Positions 19,813 through 30,277 of a stretch of 64,000 nt of DNA are shown here, piece after piece. The translations under genes were made by a program, and so were the position numbers. The stretch lies in assembly GCF_947172395.1 (NCBI RefSeq), contig NC_069092.1, positions 6,803,418 to 6,867,417 on the forward strand, written 5' to 3'. The DNA comes from Bicyclus anynana (taxonomy: Eukaryota; Arthropoda; Insecta; Lepidoptera; Nymphalidae). The notes under the pieces are model-generated. The model saw only the letters and a list, made by a program, of their open reading frames with translations, was not told where the DNA came from and did no database searches. Position 1 is the stretch's first letter, and each line of letters begins with the position of its first letter.

Positions 19813-20689
19813 CATCTACTTATAAGGCTACTTTTTAAACTATCATCGCCACGAGAATCTACACAATTCAAACCGCGGGAAGTTTAGTTTACTAAACTAT
19901 AAATAAATACAAAAGTTTTTAGTCGGATATTAACTTTGTTAATTTTATTAAACTTACCCGATTAAAATATGCTCGTTTTGTCTCATAATATGCAGTGAAT
20001 CCTGGACAATATGCGCTTAACAAATTAACCCTGTAATACAACTCTCGACGATAACAAGTCAGTTGAATTTAAAGCAGTAGGTATTCAACGCGATACATTT
20101 GGTTTGCAACTTACATTTACATTACATTAACATAAGTTACGTATTACGTATCTCTATATACATATATTTACATTACATTTACACGTACCTACTGCATGAA
20201 GAAATATTCGCATGGAACAGGTTTATATCGTCTTTATTTCAGTAAAACGTTGGAAACCTTTTACTGAATACATTCTTCCGCACGAGCCGCCAAAGTCGTA
20301 ACATCTGAATGCAAAATCGAGATGACGTCATACGAGTATGTAATTTTAAAAAACGTTGTGTATGTTGTTAAAGTTAGAAGTATCATATAGACCAAATTTT
20401 ATAATCTTTTTAACGATTTAAAAATAGATGTGATGAAATTTTAACTTACACGATATGATGAATGATTGAATGTTAAATACGTAAGACATTCGTAATTTCG
20501 TACAATTCATGTGTTCATTTCTCTTTTCCGTTCCATATACAGCACTGACAAACAATTTCGTTGATTAAGTGTGATTTTTTTCAATTACATTGAGGTGGTT
20601 AAATTACAAACTTATCTTGTGTTTAAAGCTTTATTTCTTAATATAAGAGGTAAATTTTGTGATGTTGTAAAAGCAAATTTTTGGATCTA
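19813..20689. other. No recognised gene or repeat
   Basis: AT-rich DNA. Short runs of TTTACATTACATT occur around 20110-20185. No supported frame. Confidence 0.5.
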
Positions 20690-20969
20690 CCGAACTAATT
20701 TTGAAAATTCTTTTACCACTAACAGGCACGTTATTTGTGAATGCCATAGGCAGTGGCGTGCACTCAATAGATGAGAAAATGCACTGCTTACCCTGAGAAG
20801 TTATTTACGAACCTGCTTTGGAGATAGAATTTTCCATTTTGCAAATTGTACATATAGTGCATACTCAAGTTAAACGCCCTGTGCACGCCATTGGTCATAG
20901 GCTATATTTTATCCCCGTATTCTTACGGAAACGGGAATTTCACGGGTGAAACCGCGGGATGTCGGCTAG
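20690..20969 (+). mobile_element. Helitron-like 3' fragment carrying a nested MITE
   Basis: It begins around TTGAAAATTCTTTTACCACT, is interrupted by the MITE at 20751-20893, and continues GCTATATTTTATCCCCGTAT to GGGATGTCGGCTAG before T. The copy at 35885-36056 shows the same sequence without the MITE. Confidence 0.7.
20751..20893 (+). mobile_element. hAT-like MITE M5, copy 1
   Basis: The ends CAGTGGCGTGCAC and GTGCACGCCATTG are inverted repeats with one mismatch. Flanks GCCATAGG (20743-20750) and GTCATAGG (20894-20901) form an 8-bp target duplication with one change, fitting hAT. A second copy on the other strand lies at 30098-30241. Confidence 0.8.
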
Positions 20970-21045
20970 TTACAAATAATAATCAAGCTTTGGTTGGCAA
21001 TACCCAGGTTTTGCTTCCTTTGGAAGTGTGTTTCTTATTCTTAGT

Positions 21046-21377
21046 TCATCATCATTATTGTCAGCCGATGGACGTTCACTGCTGGACATAGGCCTCTTGC
21101 ATGGACTTCTAAACAAAATGGTCTTGAGCCGCCAGCATCCAGCGGCTCCCTGCAACCCGCTTGATGTCTTCGGTCCACCTAGTGGGGGTTCGAACAACAC
21201 TGCGCTTTCCGGTGCAGGTCGCCATTCCAGCACCTTGGGACCCCAACGTCCATCAGCTCTTCGAACTATGTGGCCTGCCCACAGCCACTTCAGCTTCGCG
21301 ACTCGCTGAGCTATATCAGTGACTTTAGTTCGTCTGCGAATCTCCTCATTTCTGATTCGATCACGCAGAAAAACCCC
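21046..21377 (-). pseudogene. RTE LINE 3' fragment with frameshift
   Basis: The minus strand encodes the tail of an RTE protein: VFLRDRIRNEEIRRRTKVTD, then LKWLWAGHIVRRADGRWGPK, and in another frame TPTRWTEDIKRVAGSRWM, so there is a one-base shift near CGACCTGCACC. It is 5'-truncated. The 3' end carries the GAT-rich tail (plus-strand CATCATCATTATTGTCAGCC). This subfamily differs from the LINE at 7954-10072. Confidence 0.85.
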
Positions 21378-21396
21378 ATTATTATTCTTATTTATT

Positions 21397-21700
21397 GCTG
21401 TGATAGCCCAGTGGATATGACTGAGAGGGTGTGGGTTCGAATCCGGTCCTGGGCATGCACCTCCAACTTTTCAGTTGTGTGCATTTTAAGAAATTAAATA
21501 TCACGTGTCTCAATCGGTGAAGGAAAACATCGTGAGGAAACCTGCATACCAGAGAATTATCTTAATTCTCTGCGTGTGTGAAGTCTGCCAATCCGCATTG
21601 GGCCAGCGTGGTGGACTATTGGCCTAACCCCTCTCATTCTGAGAGGAGACTCGAGCTCAGCAGTGAGCCGAATATGGGTTGATGCCGAAGCATATAAAAA
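21397..21700 (+). mobile_element. SINE-A copy
   Basis: A box TAGCCCAGTGG, B box GGTTCGAATCC (with a short deletion between them), full body and tail through GAGCCGAATATGGGTTGATG. It lies 20 bp from the start of the minus-strand RTE fragment, in opposite orientation. Confidence 0.9.
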
Positions 21701-21732
21701 AAGAAAAGTATAAAATTTATTTCTTTTACAAA

Positions 21733-21880
21733 ATTAGAAGCCAATCAACCGTCGCTCATCTAGATTCAGGCCAATAAAAGTGTGAACCCTCCGTCTGATT
21801 TCTTGAAACGGTGCCAAAGTGCCCTGTTCCCGACGCACATAGTGAATAAAACATTACATTGTTAACTAAGTAAAGATCCT
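21733..21880 (+). repeat. Dispersed repeat R3, copy 1
   Basis: Shared with 29758-29880: GTGTGAA(A/C)C, CTGATTTCTTGAAAC, GCCAAA and AAACATTACATTG. Family unknown. Confidence 0.5.
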
Positions 21881-22654
21881 TAGCCACGTGACGTAAATGT
21901 ACCGTATAGGCATATTTTTTACAGTGTTTGGTTTCTTGTACTTACCTGATATTATTCGTTTTTAGAAACACTACTAAGTATCATTACCATCCTCTAGTCT
22001 CTTTCTTAACGTACAAAATTTGATATAAAACACTTTTCATCCATTAAGGAAATGGGTGAAGGTCGTTTCTAATACGGATCTTAGATAATAAGTGGCTTGT
22101 AATTATTATTAACTGCATCATAAACGTCTACTCTTAGTAATATTTGTAAACCTTTTGATAATATTTCGCAAAATATGTAGAAAATTTTTGACTTCTGGAG
22201 ATACCACACAATAAATATCTACCTAAGAATTTATTGAAGATAACAAGTATGTGATAAAATGAAGAATATTCGAAGTGGTAAATAATAGACAAGATTTTTT
22301 TGAAGAGAATTTACTACATACAAAAATTTAACAATTTATTATTTACTAATTTAAATATAGACATCATTTATGTTCCTAGATGCTTAACACAACCCTCTTC
22401 TCTTGTAGGTAAAATATTGTAACTTACAGCCTACAGTTTGTCAAGAATAGCTTTGTGGTATTTGCTTTGGCTGCAATTGGATAGGAGAATTTTATTTTTC
22501 TTACAAATAGATCAAACAAAAGTTTGTTTGCGAGTAATGCGAGCTATGCCAAAAGTTTCTGCTTGCTCTTTTACTTCATACGTACTGACAAGTCATATAT
22601 TATTGTAATAGACCTAGAGCCAGTGATAACCAGACGTACCATTTTTGTTATTCC
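21881..22654. other. No recognised gene or repeat
   Basis: AT-rich DNA without a supported frame. Confidence 0.5.
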
Positions 22655-22945
22655 TTACAAGTTAGCCCTTGACTACAAAATCACCTGATGGTAAGTGATG
22701 ATGCAATCTTAGATGGGAGCGGGTGAATTTCTTAGGACTTGGATGAAAATCCACACCCCCTTCTGTTTCTACAAGACATCGTACCGGAACGCTAAATCGC
22801 TCGGTGGTATGTGTTTGCCGGTAGGTTGGTAACTACCACCGATGCCTCCCACCAATCAGACCTGAACCAATTAAGTAAATCTCAATCAGCCCATCCGGGG
22901 ATCGAACCCAGGACCGGGCAAACCAGTGCGCCACGGTGGCCGTCA
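22655..22945 (-). mobile_element. SINE-B copy, minus strand
   Basis: Nearly complete. The head at the right end (minus GGCCACCGTGGCGCACTGG, B box GGGTTCGATCCCCGG) leads into the body and ends in the CAAGGGCTAACTTGTAA tail. Confidence 0.9.
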
Positions 22946-23170
22946 AAACTCTTTTTTTAATCTTCTCTTATTGTCGATTTCTTAACACTTCCAATAGGTC
23001 TTAGATGCGTTAACGACATAATCTCGTGAAGACAATCGTGTCGAGAAAAAGCAGCTGAATTGAAAATATCGCTGTCCCTCCATTTTTCCATCGCAATGAA
23101 AAAGAGAGCTTTATTTTTGATGCCGCCGCTATTGGTCGGCAATATGTCTTAACGAACATCTCGTGGCTTG

Positions 23171-23250
23171 TATCCTAGGCCTGCAGGATCAAGGTAGTCT
23201 TGAGCTAGTTATCTAGCTCAAGACTACCTTGATCCTGCAGGCCTAGGATA
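23171..23250. repeat. Perfect 38-bp inverted repeat with 4-nt loop
   Basis: The arm at 23171-23208 is the exact reverse complement of 23213-23250, separated by TTAT. The outer ends read TATCCTAGGCCTGCAGGATC and its complement. No mismatch is present over 38 bp, which is unlike the old, mismatched MITEs around it. No target duplication or related copy was seen in the window. It could be a very young fold-back insertion, a hairpin RNA source or an assembly artefact. Confidence 0.9.
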
Positions 23251-24257
23251 TTTGTATTAGTTCATCATTTTACAAAGCTTTGGTCTTTGCACCCCATTGA
23301 TATAAGCCGGGTTACCCACCTTCGCTAACAATATTGAGCTTATAAAATCATTAAACCGACCAGAATAGGCATAATATTTAAAGCTCCAATTTTAAATTGG
23401 AACGCCCCAGCCGTTTTTGTAAATTTCAACAATGACGAACCGGAATTATTATACCACTGATGCTGATAGCCTATTACCTACAACAATAAAAACTTTAACA
23501 TTTTCATTCTACAAAAATGTTGTTAAAAGTATTTTACACAAATCAAAACTGCAGGGTTTAATTCGTGGCCTGATAGTGACGCAAGTATTAATGAAGACTT
23601 GCGTACAATATTCATTTTAAATTATGTTACTCAGAGATGATTATTTTTCATTACCTTTCCCAACAGCTTCTTGTGTACTACGCCTTCAGTGATTTAAGGT
23701 ATGATCCGGAGTTTCCTCGATCCCCCTACGATAGATAAAAAATAAATGAATGTTTAATTTAATAGTGTAATGCCATATCAATACTAATGATAAAAATAAC
23801 GTTAGAATAAAATACATATTATGTAGGGTATGTATTTATCATTTACAGACATAAAACTATGTATTATTATAAAAACATTTGGTACCCTGAAATGATAATA
23901 TTTTATTTTTCATTTATTATTCTTTATTTTCAGAAGTTCAATAGATTCTGACAGCAAAAAATATAAAAGAGAACGTCTTATTTCCAACGTTGCCAATTAG
24001 TATACTTTACGCAGTTTTTCCTCAAAAGGTGACTAAAGATACACATCACTGGCCGTTTATGTAACGGAGCTGTTAGACCAACAACATCTTTCGAATAGAC
24101 TGATGGAATTTCTGATGTGATCTCCATCAACTTCAACAAACATACTGGCCTGGTTTTAAACAGACTATATAAATATAGTGGCCTGCTTGTAAGGGTGAAA
24201 AACAATATCATGAGATTTGCGTTTGAGTTCCAGGTTAGACTAAAAAAAGTTTAGGAA
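23251..24257. other. No recognised gene or repeat
   Basis: AT-rich. The frames at 23432-23620 (+) and 23978-24211 (-) carry no recognisable motif. Confidence 0.45.
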
Positions 24258-24496
24258 TATTAAAAAAAAAACAGACAAGTGCGAGTCGGACTTGCCTACC
24301 GTGTGTTCAGTACGTAACTACGTAGGATTATTATAAACTAGCGGACGCCCGACTTTGTCCGTTTTTTTTTCGGTATAAAAATTAACCTATGTGTCAATTC
24401 AGAGTAAAATCTATTTCCATTCCAAATTTCAGCCAAGTCGGTTCAATATTAGCGGCGTTAATCCAAACAAACTTTCTTATAATATTAGTAGGATGA
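24258..24496 (-). mobile_element. Helitron-like element next to a short known-style repeat
   Basis: 24338-24496 begins CTAGCGGACGCCCGACTTTG after A and ends TTATAATATTAGTAGGAT, i.e. a minus-strand Helitron-like copy. Directly left, 24275-24305 (AGACAAGTGCGAGTCGGACT) is a fragment typical of another lepidopteran repeat. Confidence 0.65.
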
Positions 24497-24654
24497 TTCG
24501 GAAATAGAATTTCGCAGTTTTTGTCAAAACCTGTGATTTTGAGATTTAATTACAAAAGTAAAGTTTCGAGATTTCTTGTTGTACAAGGCTTAAAACGATG
24601 TTAATTGTCAAATTACTTAGTTCTAAGCTAATTTTAAGTATCCTATGCGTTTTG

Positions 24655-24815
24655 CTGTACTGCCGCGATGCGTCGGCACGAAACTAAGTGACTGACGACG
24701 GGAGACTTGATTTATTTATTACCAGATTTATTACCAGAAAATTTTTTAAACCTGCTACCTCTCAAAGCTACCACGGTCCAAACATAATAAAGTAAGAGCA
24801 TAGGCAATATGTATA
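24655..24815 (+). repeat. Fragment of the long-inverted-repeat element M8
   Basis: CGAAACTAAGTGACTGACGA, CCTGCTACCTCTCAAAGCTA and CCACGGTCCAA align with the right half of 38170-38720. Confidence 0.6.
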
Positions 24816-24929
24816 CAAAGATTCAGCTTGTATAAAACCTCAAAGGTTGACTACCATAGACTCTCAATCTATCAGTATCAACAAACATAAATGGAAATTA
24901 ATAAAAGCAGGAAATATTATTTTAAATAA

Positions 24930-25150
24930 AACATAAATCCAACATAACTGTTCGTTATTTTTCCATGTTCTAAGCCAATCTTTAATTGGGGGTAATGTAA
25001 TTGTTTATAGCTTGTTGTGTGACAAACCGTATTCATAATTGTGACTATTGTTTCACCGCTTCGGGCATTCGGTCAATTTGTTCCATTGTTACAAATAATC
25101 CTCATTGTAAATTTGAAAACGTGAAGCTTTCATTTAATTTGATTGCTTTT
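24930..25150 (+). repeat. Dispersed repeat R4, copy 1
   Basis: Aligns with 32900-33130: GTAATGTAATTGTTTATAGC, TTGTTTCACCGCTTCGGGCA, TTCGGTCAATTTGTTCC, ACAAATAATCCTCA. Unknown family. Confidence 0.65.
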
Positions 25151-25244
25151 TGATATCATCTATATTCTATATACATAAATATGAATCATTATTTACCTTG
25201 GTCACGCTATAACTTGCAAAAGACTTAGCCAATTACATTCTTCC

Positions 25245-25320
25245 TTTTTAACCGACGTCAAAAAATGGAGGAGGTGTCTAAATTCGACCATATATTTTTT
25301 TAAATGTAGCTTTGTTGAAG
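25245..25320 (+). repeat. Dispersed repeat R2, copy 2
   Basis: TTTTTAACCGACGTCAAAAA then TGGAGGAGGTGTCTAAATTC matches the core of R2 at 11755-11965. Confidence 0.45.
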
Positions 25321-25532
25321 ATTTTTATGAAACGAAAAATTATTATAAAAAAACCGAAAAATCGGGACTCACACACTGAAGGTTCTATACAAATTTGAAG
25401 GTACTTTTTATAAAGGATTATTTGCCATGTCAACAAACAATTGGAAAATATCAACAAATTTAACGGCTGTTTTGTGGTTCTTTGTTACTCAATGGATTTT
25501 GAAAAAAAATTGTTTACAGGTAGAATATAGAC

Positions 25533-25720
25533 GTGACAGTTCAGTGGATATGACCTCTACCTTCGATTCAGGGGGCGTAGGTTTAAATCTGGTCCAGGGC
25601 TAACACCTCCAACATTTCAGTTATAATATGCATTTTAAGAAATACGAGTAAATATGGTGGACCCTCTCACCTCTCATTCTCCCTCTCATTCTGAGAGGAG
25701 ACTCGAGCTCAGCAGTACAA
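25533..25720 (+). mobile_element. SINE-A copy with internal deletion
   Basis: Degraded A box (CAGTTCAGTGGATATGACC), B-box remnant (GGTTTAAATCTGG), body start, then a jump to GGTGGACCCTCTCACC and GAGAGGAGACTCGAGCTCAG. About 120 bp of the family middle is missing. Confidence 0.75.
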
Positions 25721-26712
25721 ATGAAGCCCCGGTACACAGCTAGTATAATTATAAAAATTAAATTAGCTAGTTAGTTTTAATTGTTTCCTAAACAACAAAC
25801 ACCGTTATCTTATTTAAATACTGAAGATTAAGCTTAACCGAACTCAAACAGCATTTGAGTGAGAGTATTAAAAGTTTTAGAATAACTAGAACGAATCATC
25901 GTTGCTTTCTGCACTTATTGTTTAAGTTTTTAACTTGGAGTTCGTTATCTGTTCCTTTTTTCTCTTTATGTGGTGCACGATAGCGAGTTTACTAACTTAG
26001 TAGTAACAGGAAGGAAAAGGTTCCCCCAAGGAATGATTTCTTTAATTTCCGCTTAAGGACTTCTTTACTGATCTCCCTTTCATTTTTGAGCCATTCTATT
26101 TCATTAAATATCTTGGGCACCTTTTGGGAGCATATATTTCCTTTTTCTATCACCAGCTCCAAGCAGCAACATCCGACTAAAAACGAGTCCCGAAACGGGA
26201 CAGGAGCAGGCTCTTGCATAACGCAGGAATGAGTAAAGTAGGCAATGTCGCAGCCAAAAGCTATGTGTGCTATGTAAGTTGCAAGTACAATATTGCACGT
26301 GGAACTGCAGTTTAAATTCTGCCGTATCTCGTTAGCGAGACATACTCGTACCTACGTTGCTCGTTGTTAGGGTTGACAACTCAAAGAAATATTGTTCACT
26401 ACATTCTGCATGTAACTATGTCTGTTCTGACTGAAGGAGATTCGTTAAAAATATTTCCTCTTTGTATCTCTTACTTTTCATTATTTCGATTTCTAATAAT
26501 ATAAAGGATAAGAACAGTCAGCCGAAATTACTAGAAGGTAGCAACCTTAAACTTTGACAGAAGTTCCTCTTGTAACTTGGAGAGTCACTAATAAAGTATT
26601 TTCGGAAATTTCAACTTCGTACGGTACGGTGTTAACAGAATAAGGGTTTTCAAAGCTGAAGTCAATGGCATTTGGTAGTTTCATTACATCATCCTATTGA
26701 TTTATAAACCTA
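25721..26712. other. No recognised gene or repeat
   Basis: Moderately AT-rich, low-copy. The overlapping minus frames at 25992-26219 and 26104-26298 have no motif and use different frames. Confidence 0.45.
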
Positions 26713-27238
26713 CTAGCTGACGCCGCGCGGTTACACCCGCGTGGTTCCTGTTCCCGTAGGAATATGGAAATAATAATATATAGCCTATGCCGTGAGAGAG
26801 CCGTGATAGCCCAGTGTATATGACCTCTGCCTTCGATTCCGGAGGCCGTGGGTTCGAATCCGGCCCGGGGCATTCACCTCCAACTTTTCAGTTGTGTGCA
26901 TTTTAATAAATTAAATATCACGTGTCTCAAACGGTGAAGGATAAACATTGTGAGGAAACCTGCATACCAGAGAATTTTCTTAATTCTCTGCTTGAAGTCT
27001 GCTAATCCACATTGGGCCAGCGTAGTAGACTATTGGCCTAACCCCTCTTATTCTAAGAGGAGACTTGAGCTCAGCAGTGAGCCGAATATGGGTTGATAAT
27101 GATGAATGATAGCCTTCCTCGATAAATGGGCTATCTAACACTAAAAGAATTTTTCAAATCTGACCTGCAATAGTTCCTAGGATTAGCGCGTTCAATCAAA
27201 CAAACAAACAAACTCTTCAGCTTTATATTTTTAGTAGA
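26713..27238 (-). mobile_element. Helitron-like element split by a SINE
   Basis: The left part CTAGCTGACGCCGCGCGGTT to TATAGCCTATGCC and the right part AGCCTTCCTCGATAAATGGG to ATTTTTAGTAGAGA join to match the intact copies at 16227 and 32645 in reverse. SINE-A sits between them. Confidence 0.8.
26797..27107 (+). mobile_element. SINE-A copy nested in a Helitron
   Basis: Head GAGCCGTGATAGCCCAGTG, B box GGTTCGAATCC, full body and tail ATGGGTTGATAATGATGA. It interrupts the Helitron-like element described above. Confidence 0.9.
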
Positions 27239-27763
27239 GATATGTGCTAAGCTTGTTTTTCATCAAGGCTTAGGATAATATTGTTATTACATGTGAAATA
27301 ATTTGCATTATAAACAGAAGTTTTATTACATTCGCTTTGTAATAAATCTATACAGTATACGAATTAGATACATCTCTTCATTAAAAAATGTATGACATAA
27401 CATATAGAATAACTTAGATTAGCATCGTGTTACATAATTCTTTACATTCTCCCTGCGAAGTCATTTAATTAAAGCGTATACAAAACTGTAACTGACCCAG
27501 TTTCTGGATGCTTCTGCATTTATTTTTTCTTGCGTTGTTTGTGCGTATAATTAGAGTAGGTACTGTTAAACAAAAGTACATGACATATTCTAAAAGATTA
27601 GGTTAAGAACTGAGATCCGTGTATTTCTTAGTTCTTTATTTTTTAATTTATATTTGTATAATCTAGTTTCTGTAATAGTAAGTAATTATTTAAACTTATA
27701 TTTTTCATACATATAGTTCCCTCTATGTAGACCTCATGTTTATAATACTAAGTTGCTCGTACT
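27239..27763. other. No recognised gene or repeat
   Basis: AT-rich DNA without a supported frame. Confidence 0.5.
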
Positions 27764-27942
27764 AAAGACCGGTCGCTCAGAAATTGCGTTTCTAACAAGT
27801 TGTGAGCGAATGGGACAAACATATTCAATTACATTGTCTCGTTATTTTCCCTTAACAGACGTGAGATGAGACATAATAACGAGGCAATGTAATTGAATAT
27901 CACGATCTGTCAGAAACGCAATCTCTGAGCGGCCGGACTTTA
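27764..27942 (+). mobile_element. MITE M6
   Basis: The left AAAGACCGGTCGCTCAGAAA pairs with the reversed right end AAAGTCCGGCCGCTCAGAGA. Inner arms ATTCAATTACATTGTCTCGT / ACGAGGCAATGTAATTGAAT make the 179-bp element largely self-complementary. No coding capacity. Confidence 0.75.
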
Positions 27943-28779
27943 AGTAATAAGGCAAGGTGCGTTCTTTTTGTTTATCACTTAAGTGATTTTAACGGACGAT
28001 TTTTGTTTTGCATATTATTTTGATACTTTATGCTTATTTCATTTATTTTAGTCTGTTGTAATCATCACATTTATTTTTCGTAGAAGATGTAGGCATCTCG
28101 CGCTTACACGTAGAAGCAATGTATGACACTCACTATAAAGAAGAATCAATTAACGACAATACTAATGCCATAAAAAATAGCATTTGTAAAATTTGGCAAC
28201 TGTCGCAACTCAATTGTCCATAAAAAGTTGTGAGATCCATGTAATACCAAGTCGGTTACTTTATTCAGTCCGTAATTAAGGGATCTTCTGTCTCAGGTTA
28301 TTACGTAATTAGCTAACCTAACAACATCTAATAATGACCATATAAATATTAAAAATCTTTTATATTTTAAATAAGATAGATTTTCCAACCCCAGTTTACT
28401 AATATTTTTACAAATATTTTTTCAAAGAAACCTGTAAATTATATGTAATTTAAAATATTTTAAACAATTAAAAAGCGTTATATAGATAAAACGATGTTTA
28501 ATATAAGTGGTAATTAAACATATAAATGTAAGATCGAAGGAATGTCTCATAATAGTTATTACGTTAGTTCAGTCCACGTGTAAAGCAGAAAGAATCTGTA
28601 ATTTGGTGCAACTGAAAGCGTTGGAACGTCAATATAGCGTTTTGTTATTTACAGAGTCCCCTTTGGCACAAAGCCTGAAGTATTACCTCGAATGGAACGT
28701 AACTTCATGAACTGGCTTAAATGCAACTTAAATGTACATAGTTGACGCTACATAGCTACTTGATAGCTACATATTTGAC
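27943..28779. other. No recognised gene or repeat
   Basis: AT-rich DNA. The plus frame 28507-28710 has no recognisable motif. Confidence 0.45.
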
Positions 28780-29098
28780 GGCCTCCGTGGCGCAGTGGTA
28801 TGCGCAGTGGACTTACAAGACGGAGGTCCTGGGCTCGATCCCCGGCTGGACTATTGAGGTTTTCTTTATTGGTCCAGGTCTGGCTGGAGGCTTTGGCCGT
28901 GGCCAGTTACCACACTACCGACAAAGACATACCGCCAAGCGATTTAGCGTTACGGTACGACGTCGTGTAGAAACCGAAAAGGGTGTGGATTTCATCCTCA
29001 TCCTAACAAGTTAGCCCGATTCCATCTTAGATTGCATCATTACTTACCATCAGGTGAGATTGTAGTCAAGGGCTAACTTGTAAAGATGAGAAAAAAAA
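28780..29098 (+). mobile_element. SINE-B copy, most complete
   Basis: Head GCCTCCGTGGCGCAGTGG, B box GGGCTCGATCCCCGG, body (AAGCGATTTAGCGTTACGGT, GTCGTGTAGAAACCGAAAAG) and the 3' part ATTGTAGTCAAGGGCTAACT followed by an A-rich tail. It serves as the family reference in this window. The 90-codon frame over it is only SINE sequence. Confidence 0.92.
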
Positions 29099-29321
29099 TA
29101 AACATTGTAAAAGGTCATTGTTTTCAATTAACATACGAATCAGTAAAAATAAATGTTTTGAGCCGAAATGAAAATAAATATTCGTCCAAAAGATAATTAT
29201 ATAGGTACCTTAGATTTTTTATATAAATACTCGCAGGTTACCTTAGCGAAAATTATTTTTGGAGTAGGTACTATTCAAATAAATGAATCAGTTTTATTTT
29301 TTCAATTGATTATTATTATTA

Positions 29322-29365
29322 ATTTGAATGATGTGATAAACCAGTGGGTATCACATCATTCAAAT
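29322..29365. repeat. Perfect 17-bp hairpin
   Basis: ATTTGAATGATGTGATA (29322-29338) and its exact reverse complement (29349-29365) flank a 10-nt loop AACCAGTGGG. It abuts the truncated end of the SINE-A copy that follows. Confidence 0.85.
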
Positions 29366-29369
29366 ACAT

Positions 29370-29518
29370 AAATGTTTTCCTTCACCGGTTGGGACGCGTG
29401 ATATTTAATTTCTTAAAATGCACACAAATAAAAATTGGAGGTGCATGTCCCGGACCAGATTCGAACCCACTCTCCCTCCGGAATCGAAGGCAGAAGTAGC
29501 CACAGGGCTATCACGGCA
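29370..29518 (-). mobile_element. SINE-A copy, 3'-truncated
   Basis: The minus strand has the A-box region GATAGCCCTGTGG, a B box GGTTCGAATCTGG and the body up to TCACGCGTCCCAACCGGTGA, then stops at about 29370. Confidence 0.8.
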
Positions 29519-29757
29519 CTAAAGTATAATCAATGGAAAATACATGTTTATATGTTTGCCATGTGCCAATTATTACAAAATATATGTCATGCCAAGTGTA
29601 TTAACTAATACTTTGGCTATTCGAGTTTCTAATTTTGCTTCGAGTTTTTAATTCATTACTATATTTTTAATATACTATATATTTAATTTATTAATTTACT
29701 ATTTATAAAGACTATTGAAACCTAGGCAAATAATGTAATTTATAAAATTAGGGCTCA

Positions 29758-29880
29758 ATTAGTAGATTCGTTTGTCTGCCCGAATTAGTGTGAAACTCTT
29801 CATCTGATTTCTTGAAACTGCGCCAAACAGTTCTAGGATTCAGTGTAAATAAAATGTTACATTGGTAAGGGTAACACAAG
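29758..29880 (+). repeat. Dispersed repeat R3, copy 2
   Basis: Aligns with 21733-21880 (CATCTGATTTCTTGAAACTG, AAATAAAATGTTACATTGGT). Confidence 0.5.
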
Positions 29881-30097
29881 AAAGGAGATTAAACTGCGTT
29901 GCCTAGTATATTGAAATACGAAGAATTTTATTTCATGGAGGCCTACTTTGAAATACTCGTATTATAAAAAATGTAAGTCCCCTTGAGAGAAATTACTACC
30001 GTCCCAGACTTTTAATTATAATGAGTAAGAAGGAAATAAGAGTAAGAATTTGTAATCAACAACATTTTCTTTAGATGTTTTTTAAAATGACCAGTAC

Positions 30098-30241
30098 CAA
30101 TTGCGTGCACAGGGTGTTTAACTAGGGTGTGCACTATATATCCAATTTGGTTACAAAATGGAAAATTCCTTCTCCAATGCAGGTTCGTAATGACTCCTGG
30201 GTGGACAGTGCATTTTTGCATCTATGGAGTGCACGCAACTG
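30098..30241 (-). mobile_element. hAT-like MITE M5, copy 2
   Basis: The ends CAATTGCGTGCAC and GTGCACGCAACTG match copy 1 in reverse, and the interior aligns (AATTTTCCATTTTGTAACC, TTACGAACCTGCATTGGAGA on the minus strand). No target duplication is visible. Confidence 0.75.
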
Positions 30242-30277
30242 CTTGAACTGTTAGTCCGTCATTGAGGACTATTTTAT

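Noticed and set aside
20970..21309. Overlapping frames on both strands as host genes
   Set aside because: They are the frameshifted 3' end of an RTE LINE and its antisense.
23171..23250. Rho-independent terminator or microRNA precursor
   Set aside because: Terminators of that type are bacterial, and a perfectly paired 38-bp stem with a 4-nt loop is atypical for a microRNA; kept only as an unexplained palindrome.
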